Positions 37,114-47,808 of a DNA stretch of 64,000 nt are shown piece by piece. The notes under the pieces are model-generated. The model worked only from the letters and a program-made list of their open reading frames with translations. It was not told where the DNA came from and did not search any database. Position 1 is the stretch's first letter; each line of letters begins with the position of its first letter. The stretch is taken from NCBI GenBank assembly GCA_024867545.1, contig JANFNE010000008.1:558001-622000 (forward strand). The letters are read 5' to 3'. Position numbers and translations under genes: made by a program. The DNA is from Phytopythium helicoides (Eukaryota > Oomycota > Peronosporomycetes > Pythiales > Pythiaceae).

Positions 37114-38317
37114 TTAACCAAGGATGTCAAGAATGTCCTCGTCGTCGGAGTCAACTATCGGCCGAGGCGGCGGAGCACGCTTAGCCGTGGCCTTAGGAAT
37201 TGGAGGTGGCTTTGCTTCTGATTTGATGGGCTTCGACCTGGCATTAGCAGCGCGGCCACGAGATTTCGGAGCACCATTCGAAGGCTTTGTGGCAGGCTCG
37301 ACACCGCTTGGCGGGGGCTTCCTCTCTTGCTCGGCCTCATTGGCCTCAACTTCTCTCTTCATGATTGCATCCAAGTCGGACAGCACATCATCCGAGGAGC
37401 AGATACGCTGCGTGGCCGGTCGTAGTCCACTCGGGAGCTGGCTGTATGCGTTGACCGCCTCGCGCTTCGTCCGTTTCCGCTCACTTTCGTCATCATCATC
37501 GTCGCTAACCGCACCACTGTCATCGTTATCGTCGCTCTCATTGCTGCTTGATACTTGATCCGACTCCTCACTCTCGTCATCTTTGGCCTTGAGCTTGGCT
37601 CCGCGAGTCGCTCGTGGACGTTTCGTTCCTGCGACCGCAGCTGCTTTCTTCTTCCTCGCCTTGCTCTTCGGCGCAGTCACGCGCTGCTCCTCGCTCGCTC
37701 GAGCACTCGCGACGTTCAGCTCGTGCTGCAGCCGCTGGATCTCGTCCTTCTTGGCGTTCAGCACCGCGCAGAAGCCTTCAAAGACCTCGTTCTCGGCGTG
37801 CTGCTTGGCCTCGATCGCTTTATCGAGCAGCGCGTCCTTGTCTCTCAGCAGCGCCTCGAGTTCGCGGATGCGGCTCTCTCTACACGCCAGCTCCTTGACA
37901 TCCTTGGCGTTCTCCACCACTATCGAGTGCAGCAGCTCGCCCCAGTACTCTGCGCCGCGCTCCTCTCCGTCCACCTTTTCGAACTCGACCTGTGCGAACT
38001 TCATGGCGAGCCCCGCCGTGTGCTCCATGAGCGTCAGCGTCCGCCTCTCCCGCTCCCACCGCAGCCGAAACCTCTGCTTCTCCCCCTCTCCGTCGCTCAC
38101 GGCAGCCGCAAAGGCGCCCTCCACCGCCGCCAGGAACTCGTCCGCCGAGCAGTCGAGCGCCTTGGGCCGGTCAGTGGCCGCCACGCGCGCCAGGAACGCG
38201 CGCCGGCCCTCCACGAGCTCCACGCGCAGCCCGTCGCGTCACCCGCTGGCTCTTCCTGCCGCCCGCGGCCTCCTCGACGCGCTCGCAGCGCACGAACAGC
38301 CGCGCCTGCGCCGCCAT
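37114..38317 (-). CDS. XRCC4-like DNA ligase IV partner, N-terminal frameshift
   Basis: The main frame (37114-38223) matches XRCC4: a beta-rich head end (FRLRWERERRTLTLME), then a long coiled coil with ENAKDVKELACRESRIRELE and the diagnostic VFEGFCAVLNAKKDEIQRLQ, equivalent to the human stalk where ligase IV binds. An acidic/basic disordered tail with KRPRATRG follows, and a final DSDDEDILDILG resembling the XRCC4 C-terminus. The frame lacks an ATG; ATG 38317 (MAAQARLFVRCERVEEA) lies in another frame that must shift by one base near 38236 to give DGLRVELVEGRRAF. The protein would be about 400 residues and act in non-homologous end joining in the nucleus. Overlap of its 3' end with the neighbouring M96-like gene is avoided by 32 bp. 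Confidence 0.7.
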
Positions 38318-39184
38318 CGCCACCGTCCGCCGTCACCTCTGCCAGCATTGTCCGCCGTTTCGATTGTGTACCCATCGGGATTGGTACTGACGCATAATGA
38401 CCAATTAATATTGTAAACCACATGGCCACCCCATGCTTGTCAAGCGTGGTGACGTGACGATCCCATCGCGAACGCGGATCCCGAGCGACGTCATGCGCGC
38501 TCGCGGGATGCGATAATCGAGCTCGTGACTCGGAGCTGCTCTGTGCGAGTCGATCGCAGTTGCGTGCACCCTTGTCCGAGCCCTGACGATGGCATACGTG
38601 GGGGCGAGCGATTGGCCGCCGCGAATCTCGTTTGACCCGTGCGGTGCTCGGCGTCTGCGGTGCCGAGCTCGTTTCTGCCACGTCACACGCTCGCATGCTC
38701 ACTCGGTGGCGTCGCTCGCCCGCGGGACATGCACATCGGTCGGTCGGACTGTGGGAGATAAACGGAGCGTCGGACCGGCGAAAAAGCCTCGCGGATCCAG
38801 TCGCGAGTGGCCTCGAAGCTCTGAAAGCACACGCGACATGCCCCCCAAGCGTAGCTGGCTGGTGCCTGCATGGAGCGGCACGGCCGCATCCACCACCTCC
38901 GTGCAATTGTCTGCGACACAGATGTAAAACGCCCGATTTCTCAGACGTCCTCAGTTTTCCAAGAGAGTGTTGCGCTTCAGCCCGCTGCATGATACGCTGA
39001 TGGGCATGGGCTGCTGACGTCGGCAGGCCCGCTCGCTCCTCAGTGGGCGCCGCGCCCTCATCTCCCTCGGCGGCTCCGGTCGCTCGAGGCGCTCGACGCC
39101 GTGCGCTCTGCCGCATTCCCGGCTCACAACGCAACTCGCCTGGCGCCACGCACTTCCAGACAGATTCTCACACGTCGCACGCGG
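38318..39184. other. Divergent intergenic region
   Basis: About 870 bp between the XRCC4-like start (-) and the first ankyrin-type gene (+). ATTGG motifs occur at 38375-38379 and 38610-38614. Overlapping ORFs on both strands look like GC-rich chance frames. No gene seen. Confidence 0.4.
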
Positions 39185-41077
39185 ATGACCACGTCAGTCG
39201 GGATGCAGCGGCCGCTGCTGTTTGCGAGCGTCGAGGTGGTGGCTCGCCATGCCCAGCCAGACCTCGCGGGGCTCGACCACGTGCTGCGGATGGTCGACGA
39301 GTGCATGGGCGTGGCGGAGCGCTGGACGGTCGTGGATGCGTGCGAGATGGGCTCCACGCGGCTGCTGATGCAAGTCATGCGCCACCGCCACAAGAGCGAC
39401 GAAGCAGAGCTGAGGGCGATGCAGTTCCGCCGGGGAATGGAGCTCGCGGCTGTGCGCGGCGATGTCGAGATGATCCAGCTGCTGGCGACCGAGTTCGCAC
39501 CGGACGCGACCATCACGACGGCGGCGCGAGAGGCGGCCAAGTTCGGGAACCTGCACGTGCTGCAGTGGCTGGCGAGCAACTGCTGCGATCGCGTCCAGTG
39601 GTCAAGCGAGGAGTGGATTGCTGCGGCCTCTGGAGGTCATCTGGATGTGCTCAAGTGGCTCTTTGGCTCCTGTCAGGCGCGCAAGACGTCGCCTTTGGAT
39701 ATCACTCGGCTCGCGGGTGAGCTGATCGAGATCGCGACGCAGAATGGAGATCTGGCAATGCTCCAGTGGGTCAGCGATGTAGCCGAGGCTGTGTCGTCGA
39801 CGCCCGTCAGGTGCCCGACGTCTGCAATGACTACTGCGGCTGCGAACGGCTACATGGAGCTCGTGGAGTGGATCTCGAGTTGTGGGCTACTGCGGTCGAA
39901 CATCCCGATCCGGATGGACCTCGTCGCTGCAAACGGCCACGTCGACGTGCTTCGGTACTTCCACGCGAACGTTAAGGGCTTCTTCTTGCCTCGCGCAATG
40001 GACGAGGCCGCGCGAAACGGGCACCTCGACGCTGTCAAGTGGCTGCACACGAACCGAAGCGAAGGCTGCTCCAGACTCGCCATGGACCTCGCGGCGGCCA
40101 ACGGGCACCTCAAAGTAGTGCAGTGGCTGCACGAGCACCGCAGCGAAGGCTGCTCGACGCTTGCCATGGATGCCGCCGCTGCCAATGGACATTTTGCAGT
40201 CGTGCAATGGTTGCACGAGCACCGCAGCGAAGGCTCCACGACGCAAGCAATGGACAGTGCAGCTGCGTATGGTCACTTGGAGATCCTCCAGTGGCTTCAC
40301 GAGCACCGCAGCGAGGGCTGCACGCCTTACGCAATGGCTGATGCCGTGCGATTTGACCACATTGACGTCATGGAGTGGCTGCTGGCAAACATCCCCAAGC
40401 ACGTACTCTTTCCGCCGTCGATTTCCAAGAACTCGTTCAACTACGCTGCTGCTCTGAGCGAAGCCGCTGCAAAGCGGCTGTCTGCAAGCGCTCCAGTGGT
40501 TCCACAACCATGATCTTCCGGACGGGCGTCCGTGGTCGCGATATGTGATGGACAACGCTGCGGGGGCGGGGCACCTTGAGATCGTCCAGTATCTGCACGA
40601 AAACCGAGCCGACGGGTGCACTGCGAATGCGATGGATTGGGCCGCAGGCAGCGGACACCTTGACGTCGTCCAGTGGCTGCACGAACATCGCGAGAGGGCT
40701 GCACCATGTCGGCGATGGACAACGCGGCAGCTCGTGGCCACTTGAATATAGTCCAGTGGCTGCACGAAAACCGGCGAGAGGGCTGCACGGTACGAGCCAT
40801 GGACGACGCTGCTGGCAACGGGCACCTCGAAATCTTGATGCTTTTGCGGCGGACACGTAATGAAGGTTGCAGCTCGACTGCCGCGGTGAAAGCTGCAAGC
40901 TACGGACACTTGGAGGTGCTGCAGTGGCTACGCCGAGCCTTCCCGTCGCAGTTCGCGAGTTTTCTGCGGCTTCGTCGATTGGCAATGAGCGAAACCAATG
41001 CCAATGGCGTGGTCAGCAGTGTGAACGGCGGCGAGTGCACTCCGTACGTCACTCGATGGCTCGGATCGCTGGACTGA
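39185..41077 (+). CDS. Ankyrin-type 28-residue repeat protein 1, two frameshifts
   Basis: Starts MTTSVGMQRPLLFASVEVVA at 39185. An N-terminal helical cap (HVLRMVDECMGVAERWTVVD) leads into degenerate repeats, then regular 28-residue units of the type EGCS-x-LAMDLAAANGHLKVVQWLHEHRS. The first frame stops at 40513, but the repeat pattern continues in another frame (LQALQWFHNHD, 40478 on), then shifts again near 40690 (REGCTMSAMDNAA) and ends at TGA 41077. Both shifts are single-base. It belongs to the same family as the three genes at 57100-62817. Such repeats are binding scaffolds; the partner is unknown. Sequence error or recent decay are both possible. Confidence 0.7.
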
Positions 41078-41345
41078 GTAGCGAGACCACGTTGAAGTTG
41101 AAAGGGTTCATCTATATGCTGTATAATACCGAATATCAGAGTCGCCCGTCAGAATCTGCGTCTTTCTGCACGTGCTTTGACCCTTTCAAAACGGGTCAAA
41201 CCTACCCATCGTGAAGTCAATTGGATCTTCCATACTTTATCCAAGTTTAATGAGCAACTTCAACATCCGTCAGCCATTCGCATGCGGCGCTTCACCATTT
41301 CCGCACCCGACGCGAAAGTCTCACGTGGCGAATCCGTCGACCATG

Positions 41346-43001
41346 ATGAGTGCTGGGGCCCTCGTGGATCGCGTGTCCTCGGCGTTCTCGGGGATGCTCC
41401 AGGGCCGTCGAGAGCTCAGCGACTCGTTCAGTGGGTCAAGCGTCCTCCTGGCGACTGCGTCAACCATCGCTGCAGGAGTCATCCTGCTCCACTTGCTCAA
41501 AGAAGAGAGCCCAAATGCACCGCCTGAACCGGATGGAGCGCTGCCGATCCTTGGCCACACGCTTGAGGTGGCGAAACAGCGACATCGACTACACGACTGG
41601 CTCGCAGAGCAGAGTACCAAGTTCACGGACGACCGTGGCAATTCAAGGTCGTGGGGACGCCCGACAACAGTCGTTGTTACGTCGCCCGACAGCTTTGAGG
41701 ATATTGTTAAGCTGCAAGTGGACAAGTTCCGCGCGGCGCCGACTCGCAGTCTGTCACGGGCGACTTCCTTGGTCGTGGTATTATCGTGTCGGACGGGCAG
41801 GAATGGTTTTTCCAGCGCAAGGTGTCAAGCCACTTGTTTTCCATGAAGATGCTACAGGATGTCATGCACGAAGTCGTGAGAGAGAAGGTGGGGGATGATG
41901 TGTAAGGTCCTGAACGCGTATCTCGCCCGCGGAGATGACTCTATCAGCCTCAAACGCGAGTTGACGCATTTCACGAGCGACGTGTTTGCCAAGATTGGCT
42001 TTGGCGTTGAACTGAACTGCCTCGAAACGGGTCTCGATGGCCAAACACACGAGTTCGTGGAAGCGTTTATGAGTGCCTCGCACACTACAAGAGTCCGATT
42101 TCAGCGTCCAGGTTGGCTGTGGCGCATAGAGCGGATGCTCGGCATTGGCGAAGAAGGAGAGCTACAGCGAGCCATGAAGATAGTAAATGACTTTACGTAC
42201 AAGGTCATCACGGACTCCATCGAAGCCAAGAAAAATCGAAAGTCATCTGATCCACCACCGAAGGATCTCGTGTCGCTCTTTCTGCACAGCAGTATGGCGA
42301 CAGAGCGCGAGGAAATTACCAGAGGTGACCGAGAAGTCGAGATGCAGTTCGTCCGAGACATGGCCATCAACTTCATCTTTGCAGGGAAAGACACAACTTC
42401 GGTGGCGATGGGCTGGTTCATCATCATGATGAACCGCAATCCTACAATACTCGAGAAGATCCGACTCGAGATGCGCCAGTTCACCCCGCAGCTTTTTGAT
42501 GCGGAAGCTAGCATACCGACGATTGACGAGCTCAAACCACTCGTTTACTTGGACGCAACTATCCGTGAGAATCTTCGGCTTAACGCCCCGGCACCTTCAA
42601 GCGGCCGAACAGCAAACACAGACACCGAGCTAAGTGACGGCACGAGCATCACAAAGGGAAATCGCATCATGATGGCGATGTATGCGTCTGCTCGGCAGAC
42701 AACGGTCTGGGGTCCGGATGCAGCCGAGTTCAAGCCAGAGCGGTGGATCGACAGCAAGACAAACTCCATTCGACAGGTGCCGCCCACACAGATGTTTGTG
42801 TTCACAGCTGGTCGCCGCATGTGTCCTGGACGAAACATGGCCGTGATGGAGATGAAGATCGCGCTCGCTGTGCTTTTGAGCCGCTATGAGTTCGAGACGA
42901 TCGAGAGACCGTGGGATCTAACATACGAGATCGCTATCACACACATTATCAAGGGACCGCTCATGGTCAAGGTGTCGTCACTCGCTGCGCAAGGGTCGTA
43001 G
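41346..43001 (+). CDS. Cytochrome P450 copy 1 (CYP86-clan-like), two one-base frameshifts
   Basis: The N-terminal anchor (SGSSVLLATASTIAAGVILL) is followed by Pro-rich EPDGALPILGHTLEVAKQRH. Near 41727 the frame shifts (TTCCGCG where relatives have TTCCCCGCG) and GDFLGRGIIVSDGQEWFFQR continues one frame over. Near 41887 a run of five Gs shifts it back. From 41895 it is open to 43001 with the I-helix AGKDTTSVAM, ExxR (IRENLRLNAP), PERW and heme loop FTAGRRMCPGR. With these two corrections it would be a full P450 of about 550 residues. CYP86-clan enzymes usually omega-hydroxylate fatty acids at the ER. Five related copies follow within 13 kb. Confidence 0.8.
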
Positions 43002-43293
43002 ACTAGTGACGGACTTGTGAGTTGGTTCGATGGTTTTGGTAAAGCGACCATGCAGAGACTTGTAAACGAAGCCACTTCAACTGTGTGAGGTGCCGTCTCA
43101 AAAGGTCAATGGGTTCACATGGCATTCCTATACTATCTCATGATCGTCCCACGGATGGCAGGTTTGCATATCACCACCCTTGAGTCGTGGAAGGTCTGAT
43201 TCGACAGGCCTCCTCCCTTTGACGTCGCCAACCGTGCAGGTGGCTCATTCTCGCTCTTTCATCTGGTCCAGCAAGTCTACATTGCTATCGAAT

Positions 43294-43623
43294 ATGCTGA
43301 GTGTAAGCGAACTCTCCGACACGTCCGTGTGGGGTCCTGACGCAAGCGAGTTCAAACCGGAGCGATGGATTGATCCAAAGACCCATTTCATTCGCCAAAT
43401 CTCTCCTTTACAGGCGTTTTCGTTTTCGGCTGGTCGACGCATATGTCCAGGACGTGGCATGGCGTTGATGGAGATGAAGATTGCGCTGGCAGTGTTGGTG
43501 AGCCGCTACGACTTCTCGACGATTGAGAATCCGTGGGAGATCGGCTACGAGCTGGCAATCACGCACATGATAAAGGGTCCGTTCATGGTCAAGGTATCAC
43601 CGTTGGCCGCTCACGCGTCTTAG
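43294..43623 (+). pseudogene. Internally deleted cytochrome P450 copy 2
   Basis: Starts with MLSVSELSD, the N-terminus seen in copy 6 (MLSVRELSD), and jumps directly to TSVWGPDASEFKPERW, the region before the heme loop. All the intervening catalytic domain (about 400 residues) is missing, while the heme loop FSAGRRICPGRG and C-terminus are intact and in frame. The 109-codon ORF cannot make a working P450. It looks like a deletion between short homologies, and its C-terminal part is nearly identical to copies 3 and 6. Confidence 0.85.
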
Positions 43624-43787
43624 GCGAGAGATGGGAATGGTTCGCTTCGGTGGTCAGGCGGCAAGGGAATTGCCAAGAGACGGTAAGCAGATATTGGAGG
43701 TGTGCTCTCAACTTCAATGCCACTTCAACTACTCAATGACCAATGGGTACGAAGGTTTGCTCATCTCTAACTCTTCTTCCCGCGTAG

Positions 43788-45398
43788 TTCTTGGTCGATC
43801 ACCTCGAGTCCTCACTCGTTCGCAGCACGGGGCTAGTCCTCGCGACCGCCACCGCTGTCACAACAGCTCTAGTCCTTCATCACCTCTTGTTCCGATCCAG
43901 TGCGATGGACAGCTTACCAAAGCCTGATTCTGCGCTCCCCATTCTCGGCAACACACTCGACGCTATCAAGTACCAACGCCATCGCCTACATGACTGGATG
44001 GCCGAGGAGAGTTTGAAGACGGGAGGAAAACCATGGGTTTTGTCTATCATCGGACGACCTATAGCCTTGGTGATCACGTCGCCCGACAATATAGAGGACA
44101 TCGTCAAGCTCCAAGAAGAGAACTTCCCTCTTGGACAAGACTCAATCGACGTCATGAGCGACTTTCTCGGCCGTGGACTCATTATTGCCGAAGGACGCGA
44201 CTGGGTCTTCCAACGCAAGGTCTCGAGCTACCTGTTCACCATGAAGATGATGCAGGACGTCATGCAAGAGGTTGTGCGTGAGAAGGTCGCTACTCTATGC
44301 AGTGTACTTGACAAGCGTCTGGCACGCGGAGAGAACGTGATCGGTCTCAAACGCGAGCTGATGCACTTTACGAGTGATGTGTTCACCAAGATTGGTTTCG
44401 GCATCGAGCTCAACTGTCTCGAGACAGGTCTCAACGGTACGACCCACGAGTTCATCGATGCCTTCGCACGTGCGTCACACATTACGAGGACTCGTTATCA
44501 GTTCCCTCGCTGGTGGTGGCGATTTCAACGCTTCTTTGGTATTGGGACCGAGGGAGAGCTGCAACGAGTCATGAAAGTCGTCAACGATTTCACGTACAAA
44601 GTCATCAACGACTCCCTGTCCACCAAGAAGAACAATACCTCAAGCAATCCAGTACCAAGAGACCTCATATCACTATTCCTCTCCGGAAGCACAGCCGATG
44701 AGCTCTCCGAGATCTCGAGCGGCGATGAACAAGCAGAAATGACATTTATTCGAGACATGGCCGTCAACTTCATTTTCGCCGGTAAGGACACGACGTCTGT
44801 GGCGATGGGTTGGTTCATCGTTGCCATGAACCAAAATCCACACGTCCTCAAGAAGATTCGTGAGGAAATGCAAGAGCATACGCCTCAGCTCTTTGATCCG
44901 ACAGCCGAGATCCCAACCGTGGATGCACTGAAACCACTCGTGTACCTCGATGCAGCGATCCGTGAGAACGTGCGCCTTTACGCACCTGCACCATCAACAG
45001 CGCGAATTGCGGTTCAGGACACTATCCTACGTGATGGAACCCACATCACGAACGGGACACGAATGATACTGGCAACCTATGCGTCTGCACGACAGACGTC
45101 CGTGTGGGGTCCTGACGCAAGCGAGTTCAAACCAGAGCGATGGATCGATCCAAAGACCCATTCCATTCGCCAAATCTCTCCTTTGCAAGCGTTTTCGTTT
45201 TCGGCTGGTCGACGCATATGTCCAGGACGTGGCATGGCGTTGATGGAGATGAAGGTTGCGCTGGCGGTGTTGGTGAGCCGCTACGACTTCTCGACGATTG
45301 AGAATCCGTGGGAGATCGGCTACGAGCTGGCAATCACGCACATGATAAGGGGTCCGTTCATGGTCAAGGTTTCACCACTGGCTGCTCGTCGGTCGTAA
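43788..45398 (+). CDS. Cytochrome P450 copy 3 (CYP86-clan-like), start codon unclear
   Basis: The catalytic frame is complete: LPKPDSALPILGNTLDAIKY, FLGRGLIIAEGRDWVFQRK, AGKDTTSVAMGWF (I-helix), IRENVRLYAP (ExxR), FKPERW and FSAGRRICPGRG (heme Cys). It is almost identical to copy 6 on the minus strand. The similarity begins at 43821 (CGCAGCACGGGG); upstream of that the MLSV... start is absent and the frame begins after a TAG at 43785-43787. The first in-frame ATG (43904) would leave out the membrane anchor. So the copy may be 5'-truncated by rearrangement, or have an unseen upstream exon (a TTCCCGCGTAG acceptor-like site ends at 43787). Confidence 0.8.
   Translation, partial: FLVDHLESSLVRSTGLVLATATAVTTALVLHHLLFRSSAMDSLPKPDSALPILGNTLDAIKYQRHRLHDWMAEESLKTGGKPWVLSIIGRPIALVITSPDNIEDIVKLQEENFPLGQDSIDVMSDFLGRGLIIAEGRDWVFQRKVSSYLFTMKMMQDVMQEVVREKVATLCSVLDKRLARGENVIGLKRELMHFTSDVFTKIGFGIELNCLETGLNGTTHEFIDAFARASHITRTRYQFPRWWWRFQRFFGIGTEGELQRVMKVVNDFTYKVINDSLSTKKNNTSSNPVPRDLISLFLSGSTADELSEISSGDEQAEMTFIRDMAVNFIFAGKDTTSVAMGWFIVAMNQNPHVLKKIREEMQEHTPQLFDPTAEIPTVDALKPLVYLDAAIRENVRLYAPAPSTARIAVQDTILRDGTHITNGTRMILATYASARQTSVWGPDASEFKPERWIDPKTHSIRQISPLQAFSFSAGRRICPGRGMALMEMKVALAVLVSRYDFSTIENPWEIGYELAITHMIRGPFMVKVSPLAARRS
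43821..45385 (+). repeat. Left arm of a 1.6-kb inverted P450 duplication
   Basis: Nearly identical, in inverted orientation, to 53940-55505. It covers P450 copy 3 almost completely. The arms flank an 8.6-kb segment carrying P450 copies 4 and 5 and the GH81 gene. Confidence 0.8.
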
Positions 45399-45836
45399 AC
45401 TACTCTCTTTGGTTCGTCACCTCGATTACGACGGCTTCAACGCATTGATTGAGGCGAGTCGCTGGCGACGAGGATAACGATCGTGTGGGGATCGTAATCG
45501 TTCACATAGCCGAGAAAAAAAGATTGTTGGCCCCTACTGTAGAGCTGTGGTGCTGTTGGGATTTGTCACCCGAAGTGATGTCCCAGAGCTAAAGTAAAAG
45601 AATGGTTAGTCAGATTGCACTGTTGCTCATGCCATCGGTGGCCATGCAACCCACCACATTGGTTTATGCTGATCTGGCGTAAACGGGGGCCAGCCCGCCG
45701 GGATTTGAGCGATGGACTCAGTTGAACGATGGGCTGTAGTTTTATTTTGAGTCCATGATTCCTTGCAGCATGGACACCTGCTCGCCAGCAACCCTCAGCT
45801 TGCCATTCCCCATTTCGCCCCCAAGCACAAGTAACC
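45399..45836. other. Intergenic between P450 copies 3 and 4
   Basis: About 440 bp. No ORF of note. It should carry the terminator of copy 3 and the promoter of copy 4. Confidence 0.4.
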
Positions 45837-47465
45837 ATGCTCAGCGTGGAAGAGATAGTGACTCGGCTGTCTTCGGGCGATTCGCTTCCGGCTGAAAGCA
45901 TTTTCGCCATCGCAGCAGCGACAGCTGTCGCGGCCCTCGTGGTGCGCAAGCTCGCACAGTCACTCGCCAAGCCGGATCCCTTCGACACACTACCAGTTCC
46001 AGAGTCGACTCTCCCGCTCCTGGGGAACACCCTTGACATGGGCAAGTACCAGGCACACCGGGTTCACGACTGGTTTGCCGAGCAGAGCGCGCGGGTTGGT
46101 GGGAAGGCGTGGAAGATGACGGTAGTGGGGAGACCGCCAACTGTCATTATCACGTCTCCGGACAACTTCGAAGATGTGACCAAGCGCCAATTCGACAACT
46201 TCCCTCGTGGAGATCAGTCTCATGAAGTTACCCACGACTTTCTGGGCCGCGGCATCATCGTGGCAGACGGTCAAGACTGGTTCTTTCAACGTAAGGTGTC
46301 AAGCCAACTCTTCTCCATGGCGATGATGCAGGACGTCATGCATGATATCGTTCGCGAAAAGACCCGCGTCTTTTGCGAAGTCCTTGACGAGTATATGACT
46401 CGCCCCGATCGTTCGATTAGCCTAAAGCGCGAGCTCATGCACTACACCAGTGACATCTTTGCAAAAATTGGCTTTGGCATCGAGCTTCACTGCCTCGAGT
46501 CGGGTCTTCACGGCGAGACACACGAGTTTGTCAAGGCGTTTTCGCTGGCATCGAACGTTACTAAGCAGCGGTTCTACGTTCCGCGCTGGCTGTGGCGCTT
46601 CAAGCGACAGTGGAGCATTGGCGAAGAAGGAGAGTTGAAGCGGGCCATGAAGGTCATCAACGACTTTACCTACAAGGTCATCAACGATTCCATCGCCACC
46701 AAGGCCAAGATGCAAGCTGGAGAGGAGCCCCAGAAAGATCTCATTTCGTTGTTTCTCTCATCGAACACAGATGCGGAGCGCAAGGAGATCAACGCTGGCG
46801 ACGAGCAAGCAGAGATGATCTTCATCCGAGACATGGCTCTCAACTTTATCTTTGCGGGCAAGGATACAACGTCAGTGTCGCTTGCCTGGTTCATCGTCAT
46901 GACGAATCGGTATCCCAAGATTCTTGAGAAGATCCGCGCCGAGCTTCTGGAACACCTGCCAGCGCTGTTCGACCGGTCCGCAAAGTATATCCCTCAAGTC
47001 GCTGACCTCAAGCCGCTGGTGTATCTGGAGGCAGTGATCCGCGAGAACCTCCGACTCAACACGCCAGCAGCTTCGGTGGGAAGAGCCGCAGTCAACGACA
47101 CGCTTCTGAGCGACGGAACTCCCATCAGGAAGGGTACGCGCGTCGTGACTGCCATCTACGCTGCAGCAAGGCAACCGACAGTGTGGGGTCCGGACGCAGC
47201 TGAGTTCAAGCCTGAGCGCTGGATCGACAGCGAGACCAACTCCATCCGGGCGATCTCGCCAACGCAGGCGTTTGTCTTCTCCTTTGGCCGCCGCATGTGT
47301 CCAGGCAGGAATCTGGCCATGATGGAGATGAAGATCGCTCTCGCCGTGCTGCTGAGCCGCTACAACTTCAAGACCGTGAATGACCCGTGGGAGGTCGCGT
47401 ACGAGATCGGAATCACGCACGCCGTCAAGGGCGACCTCATGGTCGAGCTCTCGCCTCTGCAATAG
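45837..47465 (+). CDS. Cytochrome P450 copy 4 (CYP86-clan-like)
   Basis: An intact single exon encoding 542 residues. The N-terminal anchor is SIFAIAAATAVAALVVRKLA, then FDTLPVPESTLPLLGNTLDM. Landmarks: GRGIIVADGQDWFFQRK (helix C), FIFAGKDTTSVSLAWF (I-helix with the O2-activating Thr), VIRENLRLNTP (ExxR), FKPERWIDSE and FSFGRRMCPGRN with the heme-ligand Cys. CYP86/CYP94-like enzymes of oomycetes are expected to be ER-bound fatty-acid hydroxylases needing a P450 reductase; the substrate cannot be read from sequence. It is clearly diverged from copies 3 and 6. Confidence 0.93.
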   Translation: MLSVEEIVTRLSSGDSLPAESIFAIAAATAVAALVVRKLAQSLAKPDPFDTLPVPESTLPLLGNTLDMGKYQAHRVHDWFAEQSARVGGKAWKMTVVGRPPTVIITSPDNFEDVTKRQFDNFPRGDQSHEVTHDFLGRGIIVADGQDWFFQRKVSSQLFSMAMMQDVMHDIVREKTRVFCEVLDEYMTRPDRSISLKRELMHYTSDIFAKIGFGIELHCLESGLHGETHEFVKAFSLASNVTKQRFYVPRWLWRFKRQWSIGEEGELKRAMKVINDFTYKVINDSIATKAKMQAGEEPQKDLISLFLSSNTDAERKEINAGDEQAEMIFIRDMALNFIFAGKDTTSVSLAWFIVMTNRYPKILEKIRAELLEHLPALFDRSAKYIPQVADLKPLVYLEAVIRENLRLNTPAASVGRAAVNDTLLSDGTPIRKGTRVVTAIYAAARQPTVWGPDAAEFKPERWIDSETNSIRAISPTQAFVFSFGRRMCPGRNLAMMEMKIALAVLLSRYNFKTVNDPWEVAYEIGITHAVKGDLMVELSPLQ

Positions 47466-47808
47466 CTTTATAGCGACACCCACTACATATTCGATTAGTG
47501 TTGAAGTGAATGCCAATGCTCCTCTTTCGTGTCTGCCCTCCCTTGATTTGTCGGCAGTGCTACCTACTTGTTGTCTTGGAGCTGGTATCGACCAGCCCTC
47601 CAACACGCGTCCCACTCTGCCGAACCGCTGATCTCTGTCATCAGGTAAATGTGTGTCAAGGCAGAGTCTCACTTGACGTCAACGGTTTTTCCTATACTGA
47701 GCGCCATATGTTCGCTCCGCCCGCTCTGACAACGCTCCCGACGATGCGGAATTCCCTCGCCACTCGCGTTCCCTCTCTGCGTTGCCCGCCTGCAGCTGCC
47801 CGCTCGCC
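47466..47808. other. Intergenic between P450 copies 4 and 5
   Basis: About 340 bp with no supported gene. Confidence 0.4.

Noticed and set aside
38097..39149. 350-codon minus-strand ORF upstream of ankyrin gene 1
   Set aside because: Arg/Ala/Ser-rich, overlaps the XRCC4-like N-terminus in another frame, and has no recognisable domain; probably chance in GC-rich DNA.
39850..40909. 340-codon minus-strand ORF opposite ankyrin gene 1
   Set aside because: It arises from the 84-bp repeat read backwards; similar mirror ORFs occur opposite every ankyrin gene in the window.
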